Source of the DNA: Paraburkholderia madseniana | Lineage (GTDB): Bacteria > Pseudomonadota > Gammaproteobacteria > Burkholderiales > Burkholderiaceae | Length of the DNA stretch: 34,252 bases | Assembly (NCBI RefSeq): GCF_009690905.1 | Contig: NZ_VOSW01000098.1 | Location: 1 to 34,252, forward strand | Direction: 5' to 3' | In this document: piece by piece, positions 21,941 through 29,488 of the stretch | Numbering within the stretch: the stretch's first letter is position 1 | Layout: each line of letters starts with the position of its first letter | Notes under the pieces: model-generated | Databases searched by the model: none | What the model was told of the DNA's origin: nothing | Seen by the model: only the letters and a program-made list of their open reading frames with translations | Position numbers and translations under genes: made by a program

Positions 21941-23041
21941 TCAGTCAGCAACGGCATAGCTCTCGAGCCAATGAGCATAGGGTGCGGGAAGTGTCCATGA
22001 CGCACGGTCGATCCCGAGCTTGCGCGCTGCGGAATACGGCCAATGAGGATCGGCAAGATGCGCGCGCCCAACCATCACGAGGTCGAGTTGTCCATTTTCA
22101 ACACAACGATTTGCGAGTTCTGGCGTATCGATGCCCCACGCCGATGCAACAGGTAGTTGCGCTTCGCGGCGTATGCGTTCGGCAATGGGCACGAGGAATG
22201 CAGGTGCCCACGGAATTTGAGCTGTCGGTGTGGAGAAGCCTACGCTAACGCTCAGCATGTCCAGACCCGCACGCTTGAAGTTCTTTGCCAGTTCGATGGA
22301 TTCGGCGAGGGTCTCCTCGTCGCGCCCGTCGTATTCGATGACGCCGAAACGGGCGGTCAGTGGCAGATGTTCGGGCCATACATCGCGCACCGCCGCCAGA
22401 GTCTCCAGCAGGAAACGGCTGCGGTTATCGAGGCTGCCGCCATAGACGTCGTTCCGTTGATTCGAGTGCATCGAGAAAAAACTCTGGCCGAGATAGCCGT
22501 GTGCAAAGTGCAGTTCGAGCCATTCGAAGCCGGCGTCCCGCGCGCGTTTCGCGGCCGCTACGAAATCCTCGCGCACCCGGGCGATGTCCTGAAGCGTCAT
22601 TGCCTTGGGTACTTTCGGCAGATGGTCGCCGAATGCGATGGCCGACGGCGCGATGGTCTGCCAGCCGCGAGGATCGTCGGCAGCGATGTGGTTGCCACCT
22701 TCCCACGGCCGGTTCGCGCTGGCTTTGCGGCCTGCATGGGCGAGCTGGATGCCGGGCACGGCCCCGGCCGCACGGATTGAAGCGACGATGGGCGCAAAAG
22801 CCTGTGCGTGCTGGTCGCTCCAGAGGCCGGCGCAACCTGGCGTAATTCGACCCTCCGGCGACACCGCAGTCGCCTCGACGATGACGAGGCCTGCGCCGCC
22901 GCGTGCGAGTCCGGCAAGATGCACGCGATGCCAATCGTTGATCAGTCCGTCGACGGCGTTGTACTGGCACATCGGCGGAATTGCAATGCGATTGCGCAGA
23001 GATACGTCCTTAAGGTTGAAAGGAGTGAACAAGGCGGACAT
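21941..23041 (-). CDS. Old Yellow Enzyme family NADPH:flavin oxidoreductase (XenA/YqjM type)
   Basis: A 366-aa FMN-dependent ene-reductase. It starts MSALFTPFNLKDVSLRNRIAIPPMCQY with the flavin-tuning Cys at 25 typical of the XenA/YqjM branch, carries QLAHAGRKAS, the substrate-binding His pair in ELHFAHGYL, SNQRNDVYGGSLDNRSRF and a C-terminal LVMVGRAHLADPHWP. It reduces activated C=C bonds or nitro groups with NADPH. It runs against the gentisate operon and ends 50 bases from the isomerase. Its upstream region carries conserved region C, also found before the RutA-like monooxygenase, so the two are probably co-regulated. Confidence 0.94.
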   Translation of the reverse strand: MSALFTPFNLKDVSLRNRIAIPPMCQYNAVDGLINDWHRVHLAGLARGGAGLVIVEATAVSPEGRITPGCAGLWSDQHAQAFAPIVASIRAAGAVPGIQLAHAGRKASANRPWEGGNHIAADDPRGWQTIAPSAIAFGDHLPKVPKAMTLQDIARVREDFVAAAKRARDAGFEWLELHFAHGYLGQSFFSMHSNQRNDVYGGSLDNRSRFLLETLAAVRDVWPEHLPLTARFGVIEYDGRDEETLAESIELAKNFKRAGLDMLSVSVGFSTPTAQIPWAPAFLVPIAERIRREAQLPVASAWGIDTPELANRCVENGQLDLVMVGRAHLADPHWPYSAARKLGIDRASWTLPAPYAHWLESYAVAD

Positions 23042-23088
23042 CCGGCGTGCTCCTTGAAAAATCGCGATTTCAGTTGATATCGATGCAG

Positions 23089-23193
23089 GTGACGCTCGAC
23101 TTAGTCGACACGTCTTTATGTCGCATAGAATTGACCCGTCGCAACGTCATGTCCAACAGCAAATGCAGATGAACCGATCTCACTTTGAGAACA
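23089..23193 (-). promoter_or_regulatory. Conserved promoter/operator region C (for the Old Yellow Enzyme gene)
   Basis: On the minus strand: TTCTCAAAGTGAGAT (23177-23191), CATTTGCTGTTGGACATG with TGGACA at 23150-23155, a 17-base spacer, AATTCT (23127-23132), CTATGCGACATAAAGACG and, further down, GTCGAGCGTC. Each block has its counterpart, in order, in region A. It lies between the ene-reductase gene and the stump of an IclR-type regulator gene that points the other way. Confidence 0.57.
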
Positions 23194-23239
23194 TCATGCA
23201 GATCGACATTGCTGCTGAATAGGCGAGGGGGATGGTTGA

Positions 23240-23485
23240 ATCGCGGTGCGGATGGATGATGACGCAATCATATACATCCGCAAGATCGATTCGGAGTATG
23301 GACTGCGCATGCAATCTCGTGTGGGACGACGAAACCCACTCTACAGCACGGCCATAGGGAAAGTTCTGCTGGCGTGGATGCCACCTGAGGACGTCCGCGA
23401 GGCGCTGGCCAACGTCGAGTTCAAAAAATCGACGTCAAGGACGCTCGGCTACCATGGCGACGTATCGGCCAGAAGTGAGCAATGA
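23240..23485 (+). pseudogene. Fragment of an IclR-family regulator gene
   Basis: The frame encodes part of an IclR effector-binding domain: VRMDDDAIIYIRKIDSEYGLRMQSRVGRRNPLYSTAIGKVLLAW, then MPPEDVREALANVEFKKSTSRTL. The helix-turn-helix domain that should precede it is missing; the frame has a stop at 23237-23239, right where the likeness begins. The C-terminal half of the domain is missing too. The gene pointed away from the ene-reductase gene, with promoter region C between them, so the intact regulator is a natural candidate for the protein that once bound the shared palindrome. Confidence 0.72.
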
Positions 23486-23727
23486 GGCCGCTCGTCCCCT
23501 CATCGCGTACTAAAGCGCGGTTCGTCGATCCATACCGCGAGCCAGGCTTGCCATTGCTCCCACTCGCCGACCAGATCTGACGCGTGCCTCCCGGCCGGGC
23601 GGCCGTCGGCGCCGATTCGGGCGTACATCGTGCGCGCGCCGTCCCACCACGCGATCCAGCAATCGGCCACCTCCGCGATCGTCCCAGCTGGGAGCGATTG
23701 CAGCATGCGGGTCAATCGCAGGTCGAA

Positions 23728-23820
23728 ATCGGTTCATGCATGCGCGTCCGTAGCGCCTCCTTGATCTGCCTGAGTTTCGCCCGCATGCGATCCCCTCGGG
23801 TCTTCCGCTGTAACTGGAAA
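23728..23820 (-). pseudogene. Remnant of a group II intron-encoded protein
   Basis: One minus-strand frame reads FQLQRKTRGDRMRAKLRQIK and continues EALRTRMHEPI before a stop. This matches the segment after the reverse-transcriptase domain of group II intron proteins (a VKRKT...RMRAKLKEIKxxLRxRMHxPV pattern, from memory). Nothing else of the intron protein is recognisable. Between it and 23486 there is a 71-codon minus-strand frame (23500-23715, ending EQWQAWLAVWIDEPRFSTR) that I cannot support as a gene. Confidence 0.42.
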
Positions 23821-23979
23821 GCCCCACGACGAGATCTGTGCGGGGGGCTCAGTAATGGGCATCCCTACCTCAATCCTCGGCCACGTAGAGTCACTCGTCC
23901 CTCGCCTCACTCGGACATTCAGACGGCGGCTCCGCGCCAGCAAACAGCCATTCGATCCCTACGTAATCGCGCGGCGAGT

Positions 23980-24190
23980 TCTTCGGCAAACCGCGACAGG
24001 GCCGGGGCGATTGCGATCGCGGTGACGGCAAGGATGAGGAGTTCGACGGAGACGACGAAGCCGGCGTCGCGTTCTGAAAGCGAGAGACCGTCGATCAGGC
24101 CAGCAATCATAAAGGGCGACATCTGCGTGACCAGCCCACCGACCACCTGCGCGGTGATCGCCCCGACTACGAGGGACGCGGGATCGCGAG
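23980..24190 (-). pseudogene. 5' fragment of an MFS transporter gene
   Basis: The minus-strand frame reads PASLVVGAITAQVVGGLVTQ and on through MSPFMIAGLIDGLSLSERDA and GFVVSVELLILAVTAIAIAPALSRFA. These are two membrane segments with the spacing of the first helices of a major facilitator transporter. After ALSRFA the frame runs into unrelated sequence, and no in-frame start with a ribosome binding site is visible, so it is a fragment. It was probably a complete sugar- or acid-type transporter before rearrangement. Confidence 0.5.
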
Positions 24191-24410
24191 GAGTCGACGG
24201 ATCGCGCGGGGTTCGGTCATGGTTCGGCTGCGCTCCCTTGTTCGCCGGCCAGAGCACCCACGGTTCCCGGCAAGGCTTGGGCCGATCGGTCAGTCGTTGG
24301 CAGCGGAAGTGTTGGCCCCATTGCTTATGCTGGTCGGCCGTTGCGGGCATTCCTCCTGCCTCACTCGTGACTGCCAGTGAATGACCGCTTCCGCGTAAAG
24401 CAACGTCGCG

Positions 24411-24475
24411 CATCGACCTACTGCCGGCCTGGCCCCCGAGACTCACCCTGGTCAGGGCGAAGGCGCTCAACCTCC
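24411..24475 (-). repeat. Inverted repeat copy 1 (partner at 27277-27340)
   Basis: Read on the minus strand this 65-base stretch has GAGCGCCTTC, GACCAGGGTGAGTCTC and AGGCCGGCA.TAGGTCGA, all found in order in the plus strand at 27277-27340. The pair flanks the PBP1A gene. I cannot name the element. No supported gene lies between 24476 and 24796. Confidence 0.6.
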
Positions 24476-24796
24476 TAACGCCGGAACGACGTTCTGCAAG
24501 ATCGCTTCGATCCTTTTCCATACGTTGTTACTCAGCAGTGTTCGGCGCATTCCGTCTCACGCGCAAAAAGCAGTATGCAAACACATTTCAGCAAATGCAA
24601 AGAGAGCTTTGCCCATGTGCCGCAACGGATCGTTTCGACATCGCAAGGCGCCAGGCTTGCGCGGTTAGGGGCGTAGGCTCCGGTCGAGCGATCCACATCG
24701 AGAAATCGGTCAGCGGGCTACTACCGGCCGCCTCGGATTGAGATGCTGCGTCGGCGGCACCGGCGAATGCGAATGTCGCGTCCGCCAGCGACGACA

Positions 24797-27010
24797 TCAG
24801 AAGCTCCAGAAGAGGAAGTGTCGATGCCGTCGCGCATGGACCGTGCGGGGTGGCCGGGTCTCGGGGCCGAGCTGTGCATCCGGATCAATGACCCTCGCGC
24901 GCAGCGCCATGTCATAGAACGCGCCCACCATCGGTAAGGCGCTGTGCGCGCCCTCGCCCCAATAGTCGTTGCCGAGCGTCACACGTGCATCGTCGAAACC
25001 TACCCATGCGCCTGCAACCAGTTGCGGATGCATCAGGATGAACCAGCTATCCGTGTTGTCCTGCGTCGTGCCCGTCTTGCCGGCCACGTCGGCGCGAATC
25101 CCGAAGCGCGTCCGGATGCCTGCGCCGGTGCCCCGGTTAACGACGTCGCGCATTACGTCGACGAGTGTTTGCGCGGCGCCAGCGGGCAGTGCCTGTTCCG
25201 GCGATGCGCTCGCGAATTCGGCGAGCACCTTGCCGTCGTGATCCTCGATGCGCGTGACCATGCGCGGTTCGAGATAGGCGCCGCGGTTCGCGATCGTGCT
25301 GTACGCCGAGACCATTTCCTTGAGCGTGACGGGGCTCGTGCCGAGCGCGAGCGACGGCACCGCTTCGAGCGGACTCTCGCGCACGCCCATCGCACGCGCG
25401 AGCTGTGCGACCTTCTCGGGGCCTTCCTTTTGCATGAGCTGAGCGGTGACACGGTTGCGCGAATACACAAGCGCGTCGCGCAGCGTCATCGGTCGGCCGG
25501 TCGGCGGTTCCGCGTCGGTAGGCCGCCAGCTCGCATGCCCTGTCAGCGGAATGGCGACGTTCCGGTCGACGATCGTATCGTTCGGCCGCGCGCCGTCCGC
25601 AAAAGCCGCGCCGTAGACGAACGGCTTGAACGTCGAACCCGGCTGGCGCCGCGCCTGCTGCACGTGATCGAACGGCTCGTCACTGAAGTCGCGGCTGCCG
25701 ACCCATGCCTTGATATCTCCGTTGCGCGGATCGATCGCGACAAACCCCGCCTGGATCTGTGTCTTGCCCCGGCAGAGCGCGCGAACGAACGTGGGGTTCG
25801 TGCCGAGCTTCCTAAGCGCGGCCGGATCCGATTGACCGGCATCGCGTGCGGCGCGGTAGTCAGGCGTCTGCCGGATGAATGACTGGAACAGGTCGTTGGC
25901 CGGCCAGCAGCCCGTGCGTTCGCTCCATGCGTCGTTCGCGATCGATTGCAACTGGTTCGTCTGCCAGTTCATCGCCTGCGTCGCCATCGCCTGCAGGCGG
26001 GAATCGATGGTCGTGCGCACGACCAGCCCGTCGGCATAGATGTTATAACCATTGCGATCGGCCCATGCGATCAGCCACTTGCGCAATTGCGCCGAGAAAT
26101 GAGGCGCGGCGCCCGGTGACGCGGTCTGCAACTCGAAATCGACGCTAAGCGGTTGTCGCTTCAACCAGCTGTAAGCGTCGACCTTGAGTTTTCCGTACCT
26201 GTTCATCTGCCCGAGCACTGTGTTTCGCCGCTGCAACGCGCGCTCGGGATTGAGCACCGGGTTGTAGGCGCTGTTGGCCTTCAGCATGCCGACGAGCGTC
26301 GCGCTTTCGAGGATGTCGAGCTGATCGGCCGATTTGCCGAAGTAGGTGCGGGCGGCCATTTCCACGCCGTAGGCGTTGTACAGGAACGGCACCGTGTTCA
26401 GGTACGTCTCGATGATCTGATCCTTGGTGTACACAGCTTCGATCTTGAACGCCGTGATCGCTTCCTTAAGCTTGCGCGTCAGGGTCGGCGCGCGGCCGAT
26501 TTCGTCGGGATAGAGGTTGCGCGCGAGCTGCTGCGTGATCGTCGAGCCTCCTTGCCGGTCGCCGGAGAACGTATGCAGCGCGGCCGACGCGGTGCGCTTC
26601 CAGTCGATGCCGTGATGCTCGTAGAAGCGGCGGTCTTCGGTCGCTATCAATGCATCCAACATGTACGGCGAGATCTGTTTGAGCGACACCCACTCGCGAT
26701 TGACTGGCTTGAATTCCGCGAGCAGTTTGCCGTCGGCCGACACGATCACCGCTGGCCGATCGACGCGGGCTTTGCGGATGTCGCCGATGCCCGGCGTAAA
26801 TGGCACGAGCGCAAGCACGTACAGCAGGAAGAACGCCGGTAACGCGGCGAGTGTCAGCGCGACGCCCCGTCGCGTTGGGTGGCGAAGGCGACGCAGCGCG
26901 CTATTAAAGTCGAGTCTGGCCTTTGTGCTGCCGGCGGCGACCAGCGGTTGGATGCGGGCGAGCCACCGTGCGTAATGTTCACGAAACAACGATAAATATC
27001 GGCGATTCAC
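24797..27010 (-). CDS. mrcA: Penicillin-binding protein 1A (bifunctional transglycosylase/transpeptidase)
   Basis: A class A PBP of 737 aa from the chosen start. It has a short cytoplasmic tail, one membrane anchor (about 50-70), a glycosyltransferase domain with the catalytic Glu in TEDRRFYEHHGIDW (E125) and QGGSTITQQLARNLY, and a transpeptidase domain with SxxK (STFKPF, S459), SRN (517-519) and KTG (645-647). It polymerises and cross-links peptidoglycan in the periplasm. I chose the GTG at 27008-27010; a TTG 13 codons upstream also keeps the frame, and neither has a strong ribosome binding site. The gene is more GC-rich at third positions than the island and is flanked by inverted repeats. 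It may be a second, strain-specific PBP1A rather than the core copy. Confidence 0.93.
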   Translation of the reverse strand: MNRRYLSLFREHYARWLARIQPLVAAGSTKARLDFNSALRRLRHPTRRGVALTLAALPAFFLLYVLALVPFTPGIGDIRKARVDRPAVIVSADGKLLAEFKPVNREWVSLKQISPYMLDALIATEDRRFYEHHGIDWKRTASAALHTFSGDRQGGSTITQQLARNLYPDEIGRAPTLTRKLKEAITAFKIEAVYTKDQIIETYLNTVPFLYNAYGVEMAARTYFGKSADQLDILESATLVGMLKANSAYNPVLNPERALQRRNTVLGQMNRYGKLKVDAYSWLKRQPLSVDFELQTASPGAAPHFSAQLRKWLIAWADRNGYNIYADGLVVRTTIDSRLQAMATQAMNWQTNQLQSIANDAWSERTGCWPANDLFQSFIRQTPDYRAARDAGQSDPAALRKLGTNPTFVRALCRGKTQIQAGFVAIDPRNGDIKAWVGSRDFSDEPFDHVQQARRQPGSTFKPFVYGAAFADGARPNDTIVDRNVAIPLTGHASWRPTDAEPPTGRPMTLRDALVYSRNRVTAQLMQKEGPEKVAQLARAMGVRESPLEAVPSLALGTSPVTLKEMVSAYSTIANRGAYLEPRMVTRIEDHDGKVLAEFASASPEQALPAGAAQTLVDVMRDVVNRGTGAGIRTRFGIRADVAGKTGTTQDNTDSWFILMHPQLVAGAWVGFDDARVTLGNDYWGEGAHSALPMVGAFYDMALRARVIDPDAQLGPETRPPRTVHARRHRHFLFWSF

Positions 27011-27538
27011 GGTGGCGGGGCGCTGGCGGAAAAGCCGGGATCGTACCAAAACGGAACGGCGCTTCCGTCGTCAAAAAAGGCTGCGGCGCGCGGCATTAAC
27101 AGATGATTACATTTGTTTCGTGTGGACGACGTTCGCTGACTATGGCCCCGGTTTTGCGGTGGCCCTTTGCCCGCGATCAGGACGCAGAACTATGGTCGAA
27201 CGCGATTGCATCAGGCGCGAAGACGGAAGCACGCCTCATATGGATCACTCGCTGAGAATGCCGATCCGGGGATCAGCAGGCTGAGCGCCTTCTTCATGAC
27301 CAGGGTGAGTCTCCGAGGCAAGGCCGGCATTAGGTCGAAGGACTGATATGACTTTCCGTGTCAATCGGGATCGGTTTTCGTCGCTTTCCTTTCATAGGCG
27401 CGAGAATTTCCTGAGGGCGGCGTAGCAGTAAGTCTCGACGGTGGATCGCACTGATATCCTCGGATTGGTTACCGCATTACAGAGGTCCGCCCCATGAGCC
27501 TGCCGCTATCTAAAGCCGCAAATCGAATGAGATCCGTT
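27011..27538. other. Gene-free stretch between PBP1A and the IS6-like element
   Basis: The 528 bases contain no gene I can support. They hold the second inverted-repeat copy (27277-27340), an AT-rich spot near 27098-27121 that could carry the PBP1A promoter on the minus strand, and otherwise unassigned sequence up to the left end of the insertion element. Confidence 0.4.
27277..27340 (+). repeat. Inverted repeat copy 2 (partner at 24411-24475)
   Basis: It contains CTGAGCGCCTTC, GACCAGGGTGAGTCTC and AAGGCCGGCATTAGGTCGA. These blocks recur on the opposite strand at 24411-24475 with a few substitutions. The two copies enclose about 2.8 kb with the PBP1A gene in the middle. Confidence 0.6.
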
Positions 27539-28207
27539 GGCACTGTCAACTTGTGGGACTTCGTCGATGATGATCCATAAGGCGCTGTGGCTCGGAAAGC
27601 GTTCGACGGAGTTTGGGCGACATTGGTAAATTCGCGCCATGCGACGAACCCGTCCGCGAGGTGTTTGCGATAGAGAGAAGCGCGCAGCAGATGTCGTTTC
27701 AGTGCGAAGTGCTGCCGGATCGGACCGAAGCTCGATACGAAGGCCTGCGTGCGCTTCGGGTCGCGAAAGCCTCGCATGCGCCGTTCGCGCTCCCGTGTGG
27801 GCTGATGGTTGTTCTCTGCACGGTTGTTGACGCGGGCCGCAGCCTTGACAAACACGTGCTTCACATTGACCAGATCCGGGATGTCGGCTTTCGCCGCCGG
27901 ATAGCTGCGCGGGTGACGAACATCTCGTCGATGTGCCACGTGCTACCCGGCTTGCGGCGCGCCGCTTTCACCCGATGGGCAAAGCTCGCGCCGAACTTAT
28001 CGCACCAGCGGCGAATCGTCTCGTAGCTGACCGTCACGCCGCGACCGAACAGCAACTCTTCGATGTCACGCAGGCTCAGTTGGAACCGGAAGTACCAATG
28101 CACCGCATGGCTGATGACCGTCGCCGGGAACCGGTGGCCGTGATAAAGCGATTTCGTTTTCGTCATCGCAACATGTTACGCGAGCACCCTGCCAACGTGA
28201 CAGCGCC
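27539..28207 (-). mobile_element. IS6-family insertion element, internally deleted
   Basis: GGCACTGTCAACTTG (27539-27553) and CAACGTGACAGCGCC (28193-28207) are terminal inverted repeats with 12 of 15 matching bases, and the GGCACTGT start is like that of IS26. Between them lies a transposase gene missing its middle. The element is 669 bp where about 800-850 bp is usual. The flanks (GATCCGTT left, CTGGCGCA right) are not an 8-base duplication, so one side has recombined since insertion or the element arrived by cointegrate formation. Confidence 0.75.
27553..28166 (-). pseudogene. IS6-family transposase, deleted and frameshifted
   Basis: The N-terminal part (from ATG at 28166) reads MTKTKSLYHGHRFPATVISH, then RFQLSLRDIEELLFGRGVTVSYETIRRW and TWHIDEMFV, which carries the first catalytic Asp. 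The frame then shifts near 27910, and the C-terminal part resumes as RSYPAAKADIPDLVNVKHVFVKAAARVNNRAENNHQPTRERERRM. About 60 codons between, with the second catalytic Asp, are gone. The element cannot move by itself. Confidence 0.85.
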
Positions 28208-28328
28208 CTGGCGCATCCCGGAGCTCAGCCTCGAACGGCAGGGCAACCAGCACGAGCTGGTGGAGCGTCGCAAGGCGCTGCGCGATCTGCATGGCGGGCT
28301 GTATGCGGCTTATATGAAGACGCGCTGA
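28208..28328 (+). pseudogene. Possible 3' end of a gene cut by the IS6-like element
   Basis: To the right of the element a frame reads PGASRSSASNGRATSTSWWS in one phase and WRIPELSLERQGNQHELVER followed by RKALRDLHGGLYAAYMKTR and a stop in another. The second phase looks like a real C-terminus: helical, charged, ending at a stop 80 bases before the next gene. I found no matching first half to the left of the element. Family unknown. Confidence 0.25.
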
Positions 28329-28408
28329 CACGGCGTGCCTTAAGATGATGACCCGTACAACCGCTCACAGGTTTTACGATGAACAGAACTCGGTACAGGA
28401 TTGTCACG

Positions 28409-28792
28409 ATGGATCAATACAACCCGGAGCGCGCGCCCGAGCCTGAATCATGGCTCGAACTCGACGAACAGGAGCGAACTCATCTCATTGAGACCTGGCA
28501 TCGCGTCGCCCGGATCAAGCTTCCCAACGTCAAGGTACATGCCGTACTACACGCGATCGTCGAAAACCAGCTTGCCCTGGACCTCGATCCCGTGGTCCGG
28601 GCAATGGATCGCCTCATGAAAGAGGGACTCACGCGACACGATGCTATCCACGCGATCGGCTCAGTTGTCGCGGGGCATCTGTTTGACATTTTGCAGGCGA
28701 ATCAGAACGACGATGCCGGAGCTTCGCAGGCGCATTACTACGCGGCGGTGGAGCGCCTGACTGCAGCGAGTTGGCGCAGTGGTGAGCCCTGA
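28409..28792 (+). CDS. DUF1841-like hypothetical protein
   Basis: A 127-aa soluble, helical protein. It has the opening YNPERAPEPESWLELDEQERTHLIETWHRVA, then the most recognisable part HAVLHAIVENQLALDLDPVVRAMDRLMKEGLTRHDAIHAIGSVVAGHLFD, which follows the His-containing pattern of DUF1841 proteins of proteobacteria. The function of the family is unknown. I chose the ATG at 28409, preceded by CAGGA; an ATG at 28379 in frame would add ten residues. It converges with the PEBP gene and has no functional link to it that I can see. Confidence 0.72.
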   Translation: MDQYNPERAPEPESWLELDEQERTHLIETWHRVARIKLPNVKVHAVLHAIVENQLALDLDPVVRAMDRLMKEGLTRHDAIHAIGSVVAGHLFDILQANQNDDAGASQAHYYAAVERLTAASWRSGEP

Positions 28793-28885
28793 TGCGGACA
28801 TCACCGAAACTTCAGCCCTGGTTTGAAGCGAGGCAGCGTTTCAGGTTGATTTCGGGTTGAGTCATGCTCATAACAACGCTCTCGC

Positions 28886-29359
28886 TCATCGTTTGTGATA
28901 GGTGCCGATCAATTCGGCGTGTGCCAGTACGTGCCCCTGCATGGCTCTTTCGAGTGCCGCCTTGCTGGGGCCTTTCAAATCGGGCAGTACGGTGTCGAGC
29001 GCATACAGCTTGTGGAAATAGCGGTGGTGTCCCACGGGCGGGCACGGGCCGCCGTAAGCGGCACGCCGGAAGTCGTTCGTGCCTTCGAGCGTGCCGCCTG
29101 GCAAGCTCCCTGCAGCGGCGCCCTCGGGCGGCCCGGTTGCCGTCGGCGGGATGTTGTAGAGCACCCAGTGTACCCAGGTCATTTTCGGCGCGGCCGGGTC
29201 CGGCGCGTCAGGGTCGTCGACGATCAGCGCCAGGCTTTTTGCGTTCGCGGGCACGCCGGACCACGCGAGCGGCGGGGAAACATCGGCGCCCTGGCAGGTA
29301 TGTTGCGGAGGAATCTCTCCGTTCTGCTGGAAGGCTTGCGATGTGATCGTAAGCGTCAT
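28886..29359 (-). CDS. YbhB/YbcL-family (PEBP) protein
   Basis: A 157-aa phosphatidylethanolamine-binding-protein-fold protein, the bacterial Raf-kinase-inhibitor-like type. It shows ITSQAFQQNGEIPPQHTCQGADVSPPLAWSGVPANAKSLALIVDDPDAPDP, then MTWVHWVLYNIPP and the ligand-pocket block YGGPCPPVGHHRYFHKLYALD, ending HAELIGTYHKR. No signal peptide, so cytoplasmic. Biological role in bacteria is unclear. The ATG follows GAGGAGAGTGCC. It is divergent from pdhA, with 129 bases between the two starts that must hold both promoters. Confidence 0.93.
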   Translation of the reverse strand: MTLTITSQAFQQNGEIPPQHTCQGADVSPPLAWSGVPANAKSLALIVDDPDAPDPAAPKMTWVHWVLYNIPPTATGPPEGAAAGSLPGGTLEGTNDFRRAAYGGPCPPVGHHRYFHKLYALDTVLPDLKGPSKAALERAMQGHVLAHAELIGTYHKR

Positions 29360-29488
29360 GGCACTCTCCTCAGCGATAGCGGTGTATGGCGGGTTTGAAT
29401 GCACGAGCACAGCAGTGTTCGTACGGTAGCGCTCGTGCGAGCGAACTCCGACGCGTATACGATATCCGAATGAACGTGGAGGGCGATC

